From Paraburkholderia sp. UYCP14C (lineage in GTDB: Bacteria; Pseudomonadota; Gammaproteobacteria; Burkholderiales; Burkholderiaceae): a stretch of 34,125 bases of DNA. Both the position numbers and the translations under genes were made by a program. Of this stretch, positions 22,821 through 32,424 are shown one piece after another. Positions within the stretch are counted from its first letter, which is position 1. Each line of letters begins with the position of its first letter. The stretch spans positions 1 to 34,125 of the forward strand of contig NZ_SELS01000072.1 in assembly GCF_004197395.1 (NCBI RefSeq), given 5' to 3'. The notes beneath the pieces were generated by a model that was given only the letters and a program-made list of their open reading frames with translations, was not told the DNA's origin and ran no database searches.

Positions 22821-25103
22821 ATGGACGAACAACTCAAGCAAAGCGCTCTCGCATATCACCAGAATCCGAAACCAGGCAAGATTTCGGTGACGCCCACCAA
22901 GCCGCTGTCGAACCAGCTGGATTTGTCGCTCGCGTATTCGCCGGGTGTGGCCGCAGCCTGTATGGCGATTTACGACGAACCGCTCGACGCGCAGAAGTAC
23001 ACGTCGCGCGGTAACCTGGTCGGCGTGATCACGAACGGGACCGCGGTGCTCGGCCTCGGCAATATCGGCCCGCTCGCCGCGAAGCCGGTGATGGAAGGCA
23101 AGGGGTGTCTGTTCAAGAAGTTCGCGGGCATCGACGTGTTCGACATCGAACTCTCCGAATCCGATCCGGACAAGCTCGTCGAGGCGATCGCGATGCTCGA
23201 GCCCACGCTGGGCGGCATCAACCTCGAAGACATCAAGGCGCCCGAGTGCTTCTACATCGAGAAGAAGCTGCGCGAACGTATGAAGATTCCGGTCTTCCAC
23301 GACGATCAGCACGGCACCGCGATCATCGCGTCGGCGGCCATCCTGAACGGCCTCAAGGTGGTCGGCAAGAAGCTCGACGAAGTGAAGCTGGTTTGCTCGG
23401 GCGCGGGCGCGGCGGCGATTGCGTGTCTGGATCTGCTCGTCAATCTCGGCCTGTCGAAGAAGAACATTCTCGTCACCGACTCGAAAGGCGTGATCTACGA
23501 AGGGCGCGGCAACCTCGATCCGTCGAAGGAGCGTTATGCGGCGCACACCGAAGCGCGCTCGCTCGCCGATGCGATCCGCGGCGCCGACGTGTTCCTCGGC
23601 TGCTCGAGCGCCGGCGTGCTGAAGCCGGAGATGGTCGCCGAAATGGGCACGCAGCCGCTGATTCTCGCGCTCGCGAACCCCGAGCCGGAAATCCGTCCGG
23701 AAGAAGCGCGCAAGGTGCGCCCGGACTGCATCATCGCGACCGGCCGTTCGGACTATCCGAACCAGGTCAACAACGTGCTGTGCTTCCCGTTCATCTTCCG
23801 CGGCGCGCTCGACGTCGGCGCAACGACGATCACCGAAGAAATGAAGCTCGCGTGCGTGCGCGCGATCGCCGAGCTGGCCGAGGAAACCGACCAGGGCGAT
23901 GAAGTCGCGAAGGCCTACGAAGGCCACTCGCTCGAATTCGGTCCCGAATACCTGATTCCGAAGCCGTTCGATCCGCGCCTGATCATCAAGATCGCGCCGG
24001 CCGTCGCTCAGGCCGCGATGGATTCGGGCGTCGCGACCCGGCCGATCCAGGACATGGACGCGTATCGCGAACAGCTCGGCACGACCGTCTATCGCACCGG
24101 CATGGTGATGCGTCCGGTGTTCGCGGCCGCGAAGTCGGCGCCGGCGCGCATCGTGTTCGCGGAAGGCGAAGACGAGCGTGTGCTGCGCGCCGCACAGTTC
24201 GTGCTGCTGGAAAAGATCGCCAAGCCGATCCTGGTCGGCCGTCCGTCGGTGATCGAGATGCGTCTGAAGAAGATGGGCTCGAAGCTCAAGTGCAGCGAAG
24301 ATGTCGAGATCGTCAATCCGGAAGACGATCCGCGCTATCAGAAGAGCTGGCAGGCGTATCACGAACTCGGCGCGCGCGAAGGCGTGACGCCGGACGTCGC
24401 GAAGGCCGCGATGCGTAAGTTCAACACGTTGATCGGTGCGATCCTCGTGCATCTCGGCGATGCGGACGGCATGATCTGCGGCATGATCGGCCAGTACCAC
24501 ACGCACCTGAACTTCATCGAGCAGGTGCTCGGCAAGGCCGACGACGTCGAGAACTTCGCCGCGATGAACCTGCTGATGCTGCCGGGCCGCAATCTGTTCA
24601 TCTGCGATACGTACGTGAACGAAGTGCCGACGTCCGAGCAACTAGCCGACATGACGATGCTCGCCGCGCGCGAAATCGAGAAGTTCGGCATCACGCCGAA
24701 GGTCGCGCTGCTGTCGAACTCGAACTTCGGCAGCGCGCCGTCGTCGTCGTCGCAGCGCATGGCCGCGGCGCGCAAGCTGATCACGGAACGCGCGCCGTCG
24801 CTCGAAATCGACGGTGAAATGCACGGCGACGCGGCACTGTCGGAGACGATCCGCAAGGCCGCGTTCCCGGGCACGACGCTCGCCGGCGAAGCGAACCTGC
24901 TGATCATGCCGAACGTCGAAGCGGCGAACATCGCGTACAACCTGCTGAAGGTCGTGGGCGGCGAGGGCGTGACGGTCGGCCCGTTCCTGCTCGGCGCGGA
25001 AAAGCCGGTGCATATCCTGACGCCGGCCGCGACCGTGCGCCGGATCATCAACATGACGGCGGTTGCTTCGGCGAACGCGCGCAAGTCGGTGAACGCGAAG
25101 TAA
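22821..25103 (+). CDS. maeB: NADP-dependent malic enzyme (MaeB type)
   Basis: A 760-residue cytosolic enzyme that converts malate to pyruvate and CO2 and makes NADPH. Residues 1-425 are the malic enzyme: [19 protein letters not shown] near the start, [20 protein letters not shown] around 158-177 with metal and substrate contacts, and the NADP-binding [17 protein letters not shown] near 190. From about 430 a phosphotransacetylase-like domain follows ([57 protein letters not shown]), which in this family is regulatory and usually lacks transferase activity. The length is exactly that of MaeB. ATG 22821 matches the family start. A strong terminator follows at 25162. Confidence 0.94.
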   Translation: MDEQLKQSALAYHQNPKPGKISVTPTKPLSNQLDLSLAYSPGVAAACMAIYDEPLDAQKYTSRGNLVGVITNGTAVLGLGNIGPLAAKPVMEGKGCLFKKFAGIDVFDIELSESDPDKLVEAIAMLEPTLGGINLEDIKAPECFYIEKKLRERMKIPVFHDDQHGTAIIASAAILNGLKVVGKKLDEVKLVCSGAGAAAIACLDLLVNLGLSKKNILVTDSKGVIYEGRGNLDPSKERYAAHTEARSLADAIRGADVFLGCSSAGVLKPEMVAEMGTQPLILALANPEPEIRPEEARKVRPDCIIATGRSDYPNQVNNVLCFPFIFRGALDVGATTITEEMKLACVRAIAELAEETDQGDEVAKAYEGHSLEFGPEYLIPKPFDPRLIIKIAPAVAQAAMDSGVATRPIQDMDAYREQLGTTVYRTGMVMRPVFAAAKSAPARIVFAEGEDERVLRAAQFVLLEKIAKPILVGRPSVIEMRLKKMGSKLKCSEDVEIVNPEDDPRYQKSWQAYHELGAREGVTPDVAKAAMRKFNTLIGAILVHLGDADGMICGMIGQYHTHLNFIEQVLGKADDVENFAAMNLLMLPGRNLFICDTYVNEVPTSEQLADMTMLAAREIEKFGITPKVALLSNSNFGSAPSSSSQRMAAARKLITERAPSLEIDGEMHGDAALSETIRKAAFPGTTLAGEANLLIMPNVEAANIAYNLLKVVGGEGVTVGPFLLGAEKPVHILTPAATVRRIINMTAVASANARKSVNAK

Positions 25104-25161
25104 TCTGCATCGAGTAAGCGCGACGCGGGCGCGGCGGTAACGCGCGCGCGACGGCCTCGGC

Positions 25162-25199
25162 AAAAACGCTGCGGAACTCCGGTTCCGTAGCGTTTTTTT
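25162..25199 (+). terminator. Intrinsic terminator of maeB
   Basis: A 16-bp stem with one wobble pair (25162-25177 and 25182-25197, loop TCCG) is followed by T residues. It lies 58 bases after the maeB stop. Confidence 0.86.
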
Positions 25200-25210
25200 A
25201 TTGCGGCTCG

Positions 25211-25246
25211 AAAAAAAAGCGGCGGTCCGTGAAGACCGCCGCTTTT
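25211..25246 (-). terminator. Intrinsic terminator of the indolepyruvate oxidoreductase gene
   Basis: AAAAGCGGCGGTC (25215-25227), loop CGTGAA, GACCGCCGCTTTT (25234-25246). On the minus strand a run of eight T follows the 13-bp stem. It starts 22 bases after the stop of the gene at 25268. Confidence 0.86.
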
Positions 25247-25267
25247 CAGTTCAGCTGCCAGAGTCGA

Positions 25268-28200
25268 TCAAGCCGCGTGTGCCGCCTTGCCCGCATCCGG
25301 CGAACGCCAACGCGTGAGCAACTCGTTCCACTTGATGCGCACGCCTTTCAGGTTGTTCTCCTTGACGTGCCCATAACCGCGGATGCCGTCGGGCAGATTC
25401 GCGAGTTCGACCGCGAGATCGCGTTTCTGCGAAGTCAGCCCGCCGATCAGCTCGCGCACCAATGCCTCGTATTCGCCGATCAGCGCGCGCTCGGTGCGAC
25501 GCTCCTCGGTGTTGCCGAACACGTCGAACCCGGTGCCGCGCAGGAACTTGAGCTTCGCGAGCACGTGCATCGCGCGGAACATCCACGGGCCGTACTTCTT
25601 CTTCACCAGGTGGCCGTGCGAGTCCTTCTTCGATAGCGTCGGCGGCGCGAGATGCAGATGCAGCTTCCAGTCGCCTTCGAACGTTGCGTTCAGTTTTTCG
25701 ATGAACGCCGGGTCGCTGTACAGACGCGCGACTTCGTATTCGTCCTTGTACGCCATCAGCTTGTGCAGATTCTTCGCGACCGCCTCAGTGAGCGGCATTT
25801 GGCCGTCGGCGGAATCGAGCGCTTCTTCCGCGGCCCGCACCTGCGATACCAGCGCGCGATAACGGTCGGCATACGCACGGTTCTGCCACGCAGTCAGATA
25901 GTCGGCGCGTTTGTCGATCAGCGTGTCGAGCGCCTTCGGCATATGCAGTGCGATGATCTTGCCGTTTGCGCTGTCGGCCGGGGCGCCGCGTCCCTGCGCT
26001 TGCGCGAGCTTGCGCACCGCGGACGGATCGTGCGCGGCACGCCGGCCCCATTCGAACGCCGCCAGGTTTTTCTCCACCTGCACGTTGTTCAGCTCGATCG
26101 CGCGAACCAGCGACTCGTGCGTGAGCGGCACCCAACCGCGCTGCCACGCGTAGCCGAGCACGAACGGGTTCGTGTAGATCGCGTCGCCGAGCAGCGCGAC
26201 CGCGAAGTGATTCGCGTCGACGGTCGAGACGTTGTCGTCGCCGGCCGCGGCGCGTACGTCGGCTTCGGTGCTGGTGCCGGGGAAGCGCCAGTTCGGGTTC
26301 TTGATCAGCTCGGCGGTCGGCGTGTGCGCGCTGTTCAGCACCACGCGCGTGCGATCCGCGTGGATGCGCGATACGCATTCGTCGCTGGCGGTCACGATCG
26401 CGTCGCAGCCGATCACGAGGCTCGCTTCGCCCATCGCGATGCGGGTCGCGTGGATGTCGGCGGGCTGGTTCGCGATCTGCACGTGGCTCATCACGGCGCC
26501 GCCCTTCTGCGCGAGGCCGGTGACGTCGAGCACGGTGACGCCCTTGCTCTCGAGATGCGCGGCCATGCCGAGCAGCGCGCCGATCGTGACGACGCCGGTG
26601 CCGCCGACGCCCGTCACCAGCACGCCGTACGGACGCTCGATGGACGGCAACTCGGGATCCGGCACCGGCGGCATTTCGGCGCCGGCGCCCGAGGCCGCCT
26701 TCGGCTTGCGCAACTGGCCGCCTTCAACGGAGACGAAGCTCGGGCAGAAGCCATTCACGCACGAGAAGTCCTTGTTGCAGGTCGACTGGTTGATCTGGCG
26801 CTTCGTGCCGAACTCGGTGTCGAGCGGTTCGACCGACAGGCAGTTCGACTTCACCGAGCAATCGCCACAGCCTTCGCATACCGCCTCGTTGATCACGACA
26901 CGCCGCGCCGGATCGGGATACGCTCCGCGCTTCCTGCGACGGCGCTTTTCGGTCGCGCAGGTCTGGTCGTAGATCAGGATCGTGGTGCCCGGCACCTCGC
27001 GTAGCTGGCGCTGCACGTCGTCGAGCTGGTCGCGGTGATGAATGTCGACGCCGGGCGCGAGGCCGACGTTCGCCGCGTACTTCTCCGGCTCATCGGTGAC
27101 GATGACGATTTTCGCCGCGCCTTCGGCGGCGAGCTGGTGGGTGATCTGCGGCACGGTCAGCACGCCGTCGACCGGCTGGCCGCCCGTCATCGCGACCGCG
27201 TCGTTGTACAGCAGCTTGTAGGTGATGTTCGCTTTCGACGCGATCGCCGCGCGAATCGCGAGCAGCCCGGAGTGGAAGTAGGTGCCGTCGCCGAGATTGG
27301 CGAACACGTGCTTGTCGTTCGTGAACGGCGCCTGGCCGATCCACGCGACGCCTTCGCCGCCCATCTGGCTGAACGTGCTGGTGCTGCGGTCCATCCAGAC
27401 CGTCATGTAGTGACAGCCGATGCCGGCCATCGCGCGCGAGCCTTCGGGCACGTTGGTCGACGTATTATGCGGGCAGCCCGAGCAGAACCACGGCTTGCGC
27501 TCGACTTCCACGCGCGGCCGCGCGAGCGCCTTTTCCTTCGCTTCGATCACCGTGATGCGCGCGGCGATGCGGGCGCGCACGTCCGACGGCAGATCGAACT
27601 TGTCGAGTCGCGTGGCGATCGCCTTCGCGATGATCGCGGGCGACAGCTCGTAATGCGCCGGCAGCAGCCAGTTGCCCATCGGCACCGACCATTCGCCGCC
27701 GGCACCGTCCTTTTCGTCGAACTTGCCGAACACGCGCGGGCGCTGCGCGTCGGGCCAGTTGTACAGCTCTTCCTTGATCGCGTATTCGAGGATTTGGCGC
27801 TTTTCCTCGACCACCAGAATTTCGTCGAGACCGCGCGCGAACGCCTGCGCGCCTTGCGCTTCGAGCGGCCATACGCAGCCGACCTTGTACAGCCGGATGC
27901 CGATGCGCGAGCAGGTTTCGTCGTCCAGACCGAGGTCGGTCAGCGCCTGACGCACGTCGAGATAAGCCTTGCCGCCGGTCATGATGCCGAAGCGCGCATG
28001 CGGCGAATCGATTTCGACGCGGTCGAGTTTGTTCGCGCGCACGTAGGCGAGGCCCGCATACCACTTGTAGTCGAGCAGACGCGCTTCCTGCACGAGCGGC
28101 GGATCGGGCCAGCGGATGTTCAAGCCGCCGTCGGGCATCACGAAGTCTTCGGGCAGGATGATCTGCGTGCGGTGCGGGTCGATATCGACCGATGCGGACG

Positions 28201-28864
28201 ATTCGACCACGTCGGTCACGCACTTCATCGCGACCCAGAGGCCCGAATAGCGGCTCATTGCCCAGCCGTGCAGGCCGAAGTCCAGATATTCCTGCACGTT
28301 CGACGGAAACAGCACCGGCAGTCCGCACGCCTTGAAGACGTGTTCGGACTGGTGCGCGAGTGTCGAGGATTTGGCCGCGTGATCATCGCCGGCGAGCACG
28401 AGTACGCCGCCGTGCCGCGACGAGCCGGCCGAGTTGCCGTGCTTGAAGACGTCGCCGGAACGGTCGACGCCTGGGCCCTTGCCGTACCACATCGAAAACA
28501 CGCCGTCGTATTTGGCGCTCGGGTACAGGTTGACCTGCTGCGAACCCCACACGGCGGTGGCCGCGAGGTCTTCGTTGACGCCGGGCTGGAACACGACCTG
28601 ATGCGCGGACAGATGCTTTTTCGCCTTCCACAGCGACTGGTCGAGTCCGCCGAGCGGAGAACCGCGGTAGCCGGAGATAAAGCCGGCGGTGTTGAGGCCG
28701 GCGGCGCGGTCGCGTTCCTGCTGCAGCATCGGCAGACGCACCAGCGCCTGGATGCCGCTCATGTACGCGCGGCCGCGATCGAGGGTGTATTTGTCGTCGA
28801 GCGTGACGGAAGACAACGCGGCTTCGAGCGAGGCTCGCTGACCTGCGTCTAGCGGGGCATTCAT
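25268..28864 (-). CDS. Single-chain indolepyruvate:ferredoxin oxidoreductase family protein
   Basis: A 1198-residue fusion of IorA- and IorB-like parts. The enzyme oxidatively decarboxylates aryl-pyruvates with CoA and thiamine diphosphate, giving aryl-acetyl-CoA, CO2 and reduced ferredoxin. In order: a pyrimidine-binding domain (NTAGFISGYRGSPLGGLDQS at about 55), a WFCSGCPHNTS cluster motif near 458, the diphosphate-binding GDGTYFHSGLLAIRA near 526, a ferredoxin-like Cys region near 660-715 (CEGCGDCSVKSNC, then CNKDFSCVNGFCP), the gamma-type GVGGTGVVTIGALLG near 755, and a helical C-terminal domain to the end. ATG 28864 has GGAGGAG 7-10 bases upstream. It is bounded by a terminator and is close to hppD and paa genes, so phenylpyruvate is a good candidate substrate. 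Confidence 0.9.
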   Translation of the reverse strand: MNAPLDAGQRASLEAALSSVTLDDKYTLDRGRAYMSGIQALVRLPMLQQERDRAAGLNTAGFISGYRGSPLGGLDQSLWKAKKHLSAHQVVFQPGVNEDLAATAVWGSQQVNLYPSAKYDGVFSMWYGKGPGVDRSGDVFKHGNSAGSSRHGGVLVLAGDDHAAKSSTLAHQSEHVFKACGLPVLFPSNVQEYLDFGLHGWAMSRYSGLWVAMKCVTDVVESSASVDIDPHRTQIILPEDFVMPDGGLNIRWPDPPLVQEARLLDYKWYAGLAYVRANKLDRVEIDSPHARFGIMTGGKAYLDVRQALTDLGLDDETCSRIGIRLYKVGCVWPLEAQGAQAFARGLDEILVVEEKRQILEYAIKEELYNWPDAQRPRVFGKFDEKDGAGGEWSVPMGNWLLPAHYELSPAIIAKAIATRLDKFDLPSDVRARIAARITVIEAKEKALARPRVEVERKPWFCSGCPHNTSTNVPEGSRAMAGIGCHYMTVWMDRSTSTFSQMGGEGVAWIGQAPFTNDKHVFANLGDGTYFHSGLLAIRAAIASKANITYKLLYNDAVAMTGGQPVDGVLTVPQITHQLAAEGAAKIVIVTDEPEKYAANVGLAPGVDIHHRDQLDDVQRQLREVPGTTILIYDQTCATEKRRRRKRGAYPDPARRVVINEAVCEGCGDCSVKSNCLSVEPLDTEFGTKRQINQSTCNKDFSCVNGFCPSFVSVEGGQLRKPKAASGAGAEMPPVPDPELPSIERPYGVLVTGVGGTGVVTIGALLGMAAHLESKGVTVLDVTGLAQKGGAVMSHVQIANQPADIHATRIAMGEASLVIGCDAIVTASDECVSRIHADRTRVVLNSAHTPTAELIKNPNWRFPGTSTEADVRAAAGDDNVSTVDANHFAVALLGDAIYTNPFVLGYAWQRGWVPLTHESLVRAIELNNVQVEKNLAAFEWGRRAAHDPSAVRKLAQAQGRGAPADSANGKIIALHMPKALDTLIDKRADYLTAWQNRAYADRYRALVSQVRAAEEALDSADGQMPLTEAVAKNLHKLMAYKDEYEVARLYSDPAFIEKLNATFEGDWKLHLHLAPPTLSKKDSHGHLVKKKYGPWMFRAMHVLAKLKFLRGTGFDVFGNTEERRTERALIGEYEALVRELIGGLTSQKRDLAVELANLPDGIRGYGHVKENNLKGVRIKWNELLTRWRSPDAGKAAHAA

Positions 28865-29252
28865 TATGTGTACTCCTCCACTGCAGCTTGGGATCACCAA
28901 AACTTTTCTGGCCCCCGGCATCTTGTGAATGCTGGGGCCGGGGTCGTCATATTGACGGGTTTTAAGCGATGGTAGCACTGGTGGAAACCCGCCGCAGCAG
29001 ATCAAAAAGCGCCTTCGTACGGTCTGATTTGAGCCGGCTTCGCGGCAAGTTACCGACGCGTTGTGCGCAGTTCGCGATGAATTCCAAGCGGGATAGGCTT
29101 ATCTGGAGATCTCGCATGTAACAAGCTGTAAAACCTACAAATCTGCGGAACCGCAGTGAAAACCACTGTCTAACCCCGACCTGCGAGCGATGCCGAACGC
29201 TGCGCATTCTGCGCAGCTTCAGGACAGCAGGGCAGTTAGAAAAGGAGTACGC
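28865..29252. other. Divergent promoter region with two hairpins
   Basis: No gene is seen between the oxidoreductase and the small plus-strand gene. CTGCGG-AA-CCGCAG lies at 29143-29156. An 8-bp hairpin, GCTGCGCA (29199-29206), loop TTC, TGCGCAGC (29210-29217), lies in the probable leader of the plus-strand gene 36 bases before its ATG and 20 bases before its ribosome site, so it could affect translation or mRNA stability. Confidence 0.4.
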
Positions 29253-29453
29253 ATGAACACACGAAACATCCAGACCTTTCTGATGGTTTCCGCCGCCTTT
29301 TTCGCGATGAGCGCGCCGATGCGGTCGAATCCGGGCAGCACGGGGGCACTGTCGAACGCGATCATCCGCACCGCGAAGGTCGCGCCGGCGCGACCGGGGA
29401 CGAGCCGGATCGACGGTTCGATCGGCAACGACGAGTACCGGCAGAATTCATGA
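29253..29453 (+). CDS. Small exported hypothetical protein
   Basis: A 66-residue protein. The N-terminal 22 residues, with TFLMVSAAFFAMSAP, look like a signal sequence or single membrane segment. The rest is basic and Gly/Ala/Arg-rich with an IIRTAKVAPARPGTSRIDGS stretch. No family is recognised. AAAGGAG lies 8 bases before the ATG, an excellent ribosome site that supports the start and the gene. A perfect terminator follows at 29521. Confidence 0.65.
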   Translation: MNTRNIQTFLMVSAAFFAMSAPMRSNPGSTGALSNAIIRTAKVAPARPGTSRIDGSIGNDEYRQNS

Positions 29454-29520
29454 CGTGCCGCGTCGCGCGCGTCTTATGACGATCGGCCGCCGTTCCGACG
29501 TGAGCGGCGGCGTAGCAACG

Positions 29521-29556
29521 AAAAAGGGCGAGGATCCTGCGATCCTCGCCCTTTTT
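29521..29556. terminator. Bidirectional intrinsic terminator
   Basis: A perfect 16-bp stem (29521-29536 with 29541-29556, loop CTGC) has A-runs before and T-runs after the GC core. It separates the small plus-strand gene from converging hppD. Confidence 0.9.
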
Positions 29557-29591
29557 TCATCCGCACGCCGATGACGCGCGAGTCATTGTGA

Positions 29592-30689
29592 TCAGGCCTT
29601 GTCCTGCACGACGCCGCGGCGAATCTGGTCGAGTTCGATCGATTCGAACAGCGCCTTGAAATTGCCCTCGCCGAAGCCCTGGTTGCCCTTGCGCTGAATG
29701 ATCTCGAAGAAGATCGGGCCGATCTGGTTTTCGGTGAAGATCTGCAGCAGCAGGTCGTCCGGCGCGCCGTCGATCAGGATCTTGCGCTTGCGCAGCTCCT
29801 CGAGCGGCTCGCCATGATTCGGCACGCGCCGGTCGACGAGTTCGTAGTACGTGTCGATCGTGTCGAGCAGCGAAATGTTCGACGCACGCAGGCCGTCGAC
29901 CGTGCGGTAGATGTCGCCGCTACCGAGCGCGATGTGCTGGATGCCTTCGCCATGGTACGCGTCCAGATATTCCTGGATCTGGCCGGCCGTGTCCGAGCCT
30001 TCCTCGTTGATCGGAATGCGGATCTTGCCGCACGGCGAGGTCATCGCCTTCGACTTCACGCCCGTCACCTTGCCCTCGATGTCGAAGTAGCGCACCTCGC
30101 GGAAATTGAACAGGCGCTCGTAGAACTCGGCCCATTCCTGCATGCGGCCGCGATGGACGTTGTGTGTCAGGTGATCGATATAGGTCAGGCCGTGGCCGAC
30201 CGGGTTCGGGTTCGCGCCGGGAATCGGCTCGAAGTCGACGTCGTAAATGTCGATGTCGCCGATGCTGTTCGGCGCCGCGCCGTTCTTGCCGCGCCAGCGG
30301 TCGACGAAATAGATCAGCGAATCGCCGATGCCCTTGATCGCCGGGATGTTCAGCTCCATCGGGCCGGTCTTGTTGTCGAAGCCCCACGCGCCTTTTTCGA
30401 GCGCCTGGGCGTAGGCCTTCGCGGCGTCCTGCACGCGAAACGCGATCGCGCAGATCGACGGGCCATGCAAGCGCGCGAAGCGCTGCGCGAACGAATGCTT
30501 CTCCGCGTTGACGATGAAGTTGATGTCGCCCTGCCGATACAGCGTCACGTCCTTGTGACGATGCCGCGCGACGGGCGTGAAGCCCATGCGCTCAAACAGC
30601 TTGCCGAGCGCTTTCGGGTCCGGCGCCGTGTATTCGATGAATTCGAAGCCGTCGGTGCCGACCGGATTTTCCCAGGTTGATACCTGCAT
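29592..30689 (-). CDS. hppD: 4-hydroxyphenylpyruvate dioxygenase
   Basis: A 365-residue non-haem iron enzyme that turns 4-hydroxyphenylpyruvate and O2 into homogentisate, the entry of tyrosine breakdown. It has two vicinal-oxygen-chelate domains. The iron ligands are His173 (IDHLTHNVH), His252 (GIQHIALGSGD) and Glu329 (FFEIIQRKG). The C-terminal QGFGEGNFKALFESIELDQ is the closing helix of the active site. GGAGACAGACA precedes ATG 30689; the open frame extends to 30803 but the extension is not family-like. It is divergent from an Lrp-type regulator that may control it. The homogentisate dioxygenase genes are not in the window. Confidence 0.94.
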   Translation of the reverse strand: MQVSTWENPVGTDGFEFIEYTAPDPKALGKLFERMGFTPVARHRHKDVTLYRQGDINFIVNAEKHSFAQRFARLHGPSICAIAFRVQDAAKAYAQALEKGAWGFDNKTGPMELNIPAIKGIGDSLIYFVDRWRGKNGAAPNSIGDIDIYDVDFEPIPGANPNPVGHGLTYIDHLTHNVHRGRMQEWAEFYERLFNFREVRYFDIEGKVTGVKSKAMTSPCGKIRIPINEEGSDTAGQIQEYLDAYHGEGIQHIALGSGDIYRTVDGLRASNISLLDTIDTYYELVDRRVPNHGEPLEELRKRKILIDGAPDDLLLQIFTENQIGPIFFEIIQRKGNQGFGEGNFKALFESIELDQIRRGVVQDKA

Positions 30690-30878
30690 TGTCTGTCTCC
30701 AATCCCATGCAAGAGGGGTGCCGTGATGCGCCGGTGGTGCGCGCGCGGGACGGTCGGCTGAGTGCGACCGGATAGAGCAAGTGTAGAACTGTGATGCAGG
30801 CAAAAACTTGCGAACTTAATCGCGCGTCGCTACGCTTGAGCCAGTTTGTGGCTCTATTCAAGCGATACGTGGCAGAAC

Positions 30879-31376
30879 ATGGCTAATAACGAGTTAGACG
30901 CGATCGATCGGCGCATTCTGGCCATCCTTCAGGAGAACGGCCGGCTGTCGAATCAGGAGATTGCGGAACGGATCAATCTGTCGCCGAGTCCGTGCCTGCG
31001 GCGGATTCGCCGGCTCGAGGAAAGCGGCGTGATCCGCGGCTACGTCGCGCTGCTCGACGCGCAACGTCTCGGGCTCGACCTGCTCGCGTATGTCAGCGTG
31101 CGGCTGGAGAAGGGCGGCGGTCGCGCGTTCAGTCCGCACGGCGAGGCCACGCACGCCGACCTGTTCGGCGCGGCCGTGCAGACGTGGCCTGAGGTGGTCG
31201 CGTGTCACGCGATGACGGGTGAGATGGATTATCTGTTGCGCGTCCAGGTGGAGGACATGGCGCACTTTTCGCGCTTCGTGCAGGACCAGTTGCTGCGGCA
31301 TCCGTCGGTGATCGACGTGAAATCGAGCTTTTCACTCGAAAAGATCAAGGAAACGACCGCGCTGCCAATTTTGTAG
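30879..31376 (+). CDS. Lrp/AsnC family transcriptional regulator
   Basis: A 165-residue regulator. Residues 4-60 form the winged helix (LDAIDRRILAILQENGRLSN, then SPSPCLRRIRRLEESGVI). The RAM ligand-binding and oligomerisation domain is at 65-160, with the conserved CHAMTGEMDYLLRVQVEDM. It is slightly longer than most members because of a Gly/Pro/His-rich insertion (KGGGRAFSPHGEATHADL) at the start of the RAM helix. Lrp proteins usually sense amino acids. The 189-base divergent spacing to hppD suggests control of tyrosine catabolism. No clear ribosome site precedes ATG 30879; the open frame starts at 30846. Confidence 0.9.
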   Translation: MANNELDAIDRRILAILQENGRLSNQEIAERINLSPSPCLRRIRRLEESGVIRGYVALLDAQRLGLDLLAYVSVRLEKGGGRAFSPHGEATHADLFGAAVQTWPEVVACHAMTGEMDYLLRVQVEDMAHFSRFVQDQLLRHPSVIDVKSSFSLEKIKETTALPIL

Positions 31377-31424
31377 CCTTCTTGCGCAACGGCCTGTGCG
31401 TGGCGTTGGCCTGGTTCCCGATAG

Positions 31425-31450
31425 AAAAAAGGGCGACCTTGCCGCCGCCC
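31425..31450 (-). terminator. Intrinsic terminator of the GNAT gene
   Basis: On the minus strand GGGCGGC, loop GGCAAG, GTCGCCC (one wobble), then six T. It is 27 bases past the stop of the GNAT gene and faces the end of the Lrp gene. Confidence 0.7.
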
Positions 31451-31476
31451 CCTTCTCATTTCCCCGTAGCGATTAT

Positions 31477-32145
31477 TCAGGCAGCGACAGCCACCGGCAT
31501 GAACGACTCGAACAGTCGCGATGCCTGGCGCGCGTGGCGCTTGAGTGCGTAGTCGAACACGGCGGCCTGCTCCTGCAGCATTTCCGCGAGGATGCTCGAC
31601 TGATCGGCCGGCGACAGCGTCAGATAGGCGTCGGCTTCGCCGTACGCGTACTCGATCTTCATGCCGGCCTTCCTGGCGATGTGCATCATGGTCGAATTGC
31701 GCGACAGGCAGTGGATGTAAAGCGTCGTCACATGCGTGTTGCGGCTGCGGATCGCCGCGCGCTCGAACAGCTTCGAGCCAATACCGATGCCGCGTGCGCT
31801 TTCGAGCACCGAGACGCCGAATTCGGCGGTGCGCTTGTTGCCTTCGGCCGGCAGGTAGGCCAGATGGCCGACGCCGCTCAGTTCCAGCTTGCTGTTGAAC
31901 ACGCCGAACACCGTGTCGCGCGTGAAGTCGATCGCGCGCACGTAGTTTTCGATCACGTGGTTCGGCACGACCTGGCCGAAGCGCAGCAGGCGGTCGTCTT
32001 CGTCGAGCGCGAGAAAGTGCGTGAGCAGGCGTTCGCGGTCAGCAGCAGTGAGTTCACGGACCAGAACGTGCGCGCGTCCGGCAGACAACGACGCACGATC
32101 GTTCAACGAGATCGGCTCGGCGGTGCGATGGGTCAGCGTGTTCAT
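31477..32145 (-). CDS. GNAT family N-acetyltransferase
   Basis: A 222-residue acetyltransferase. The acetyl-CoA pyrophosphate loop is SARGIGIGSKLFERA (R-G-x-G-x-G), preceded by VGHLAYLPAE and followed by VTTLYIHCLSRNSTMMHIAR, where Asn and the following helix are typical. The C-terminal 45 residues are an extra helix. The target cannot be told. AAGGAG lies 9-10 bases before ATG 32145. Direct repeats in its promoter region (32201-32231) suggest specific regulation. Confidence 0.87.
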   Translation of the reverse strand: MNTLTHRTAEPISLNDRASLSAGRAHVLVRELTAADRERLLTHFLALDEDDRLLRFGQVVPNHVIENYVRAIDFTRDTVFGVFNSKLELSGVGHLAYLPAEGNKRTAEFGVSVLESARGIGIGSKLFERAAIRSRNTHVTTLYIHCLSRNSTMMHIARKAGMKIEYAYGEADAYLTLSPADQSSILAEMLQEQAAVFDYALKRHARQASRLFESFMPVAVAA

Positions 32146-32192
32146 GGTCGGGTTCTCCTTTTAATCAGGCGGTGTTGTGCACCGCAAAACCG

Positions 32193-32231
32193 ATTTTAGC
32201 GGAAACCCAGACTCTTCACTAGGGAAAACCC
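32193..32231 (-). promoter_or_regulatory. Probable GNAT promoter with direct repeats
   Basis: On the minus strand a TAAAAT (32198-32193) resembles a -10 box. No good -35 is seen, but GGAAACCC (32201-32208) and GGAAAACCC (32223-32231) are repeated about 22 bases apart on the plus strand, two helical turns, in the place expected for an activator. Confidence 0.35.
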
Positions 32232-32424
32232 GTATCAAAAACCGAGGCCAATACCTGGAATGCTGCAGCCCTAAATTTAAATAATTGATTTAAAAGAAAA
32301 ATTCAAAATGAACGCCCGTTCGAGACACGATGCCGCATGCATTCCTTGGACGAGCCTATTTCGTCTGAATGTTGTTGCTGTGCGTCATCCCGGGCACGGG
32401 CGGCGATCGGGTCGGACCGTCTTC

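Noticed and set aside
22815-24641. Minus-strand open frame of 608 codons opposite maeB
   Set aside because: It mirrors the codon bias of maeB, is rich in Arg and His, has no domain and no ribosome site.
27035-28852. Plus-strand open frame of 605 codons opposite the indolepyruvate oxidoreductase
   Set aside because: It is antisense to a well-conserved enzyme and has the Arg/His/Ala composition of a GC-rich shadow frame.
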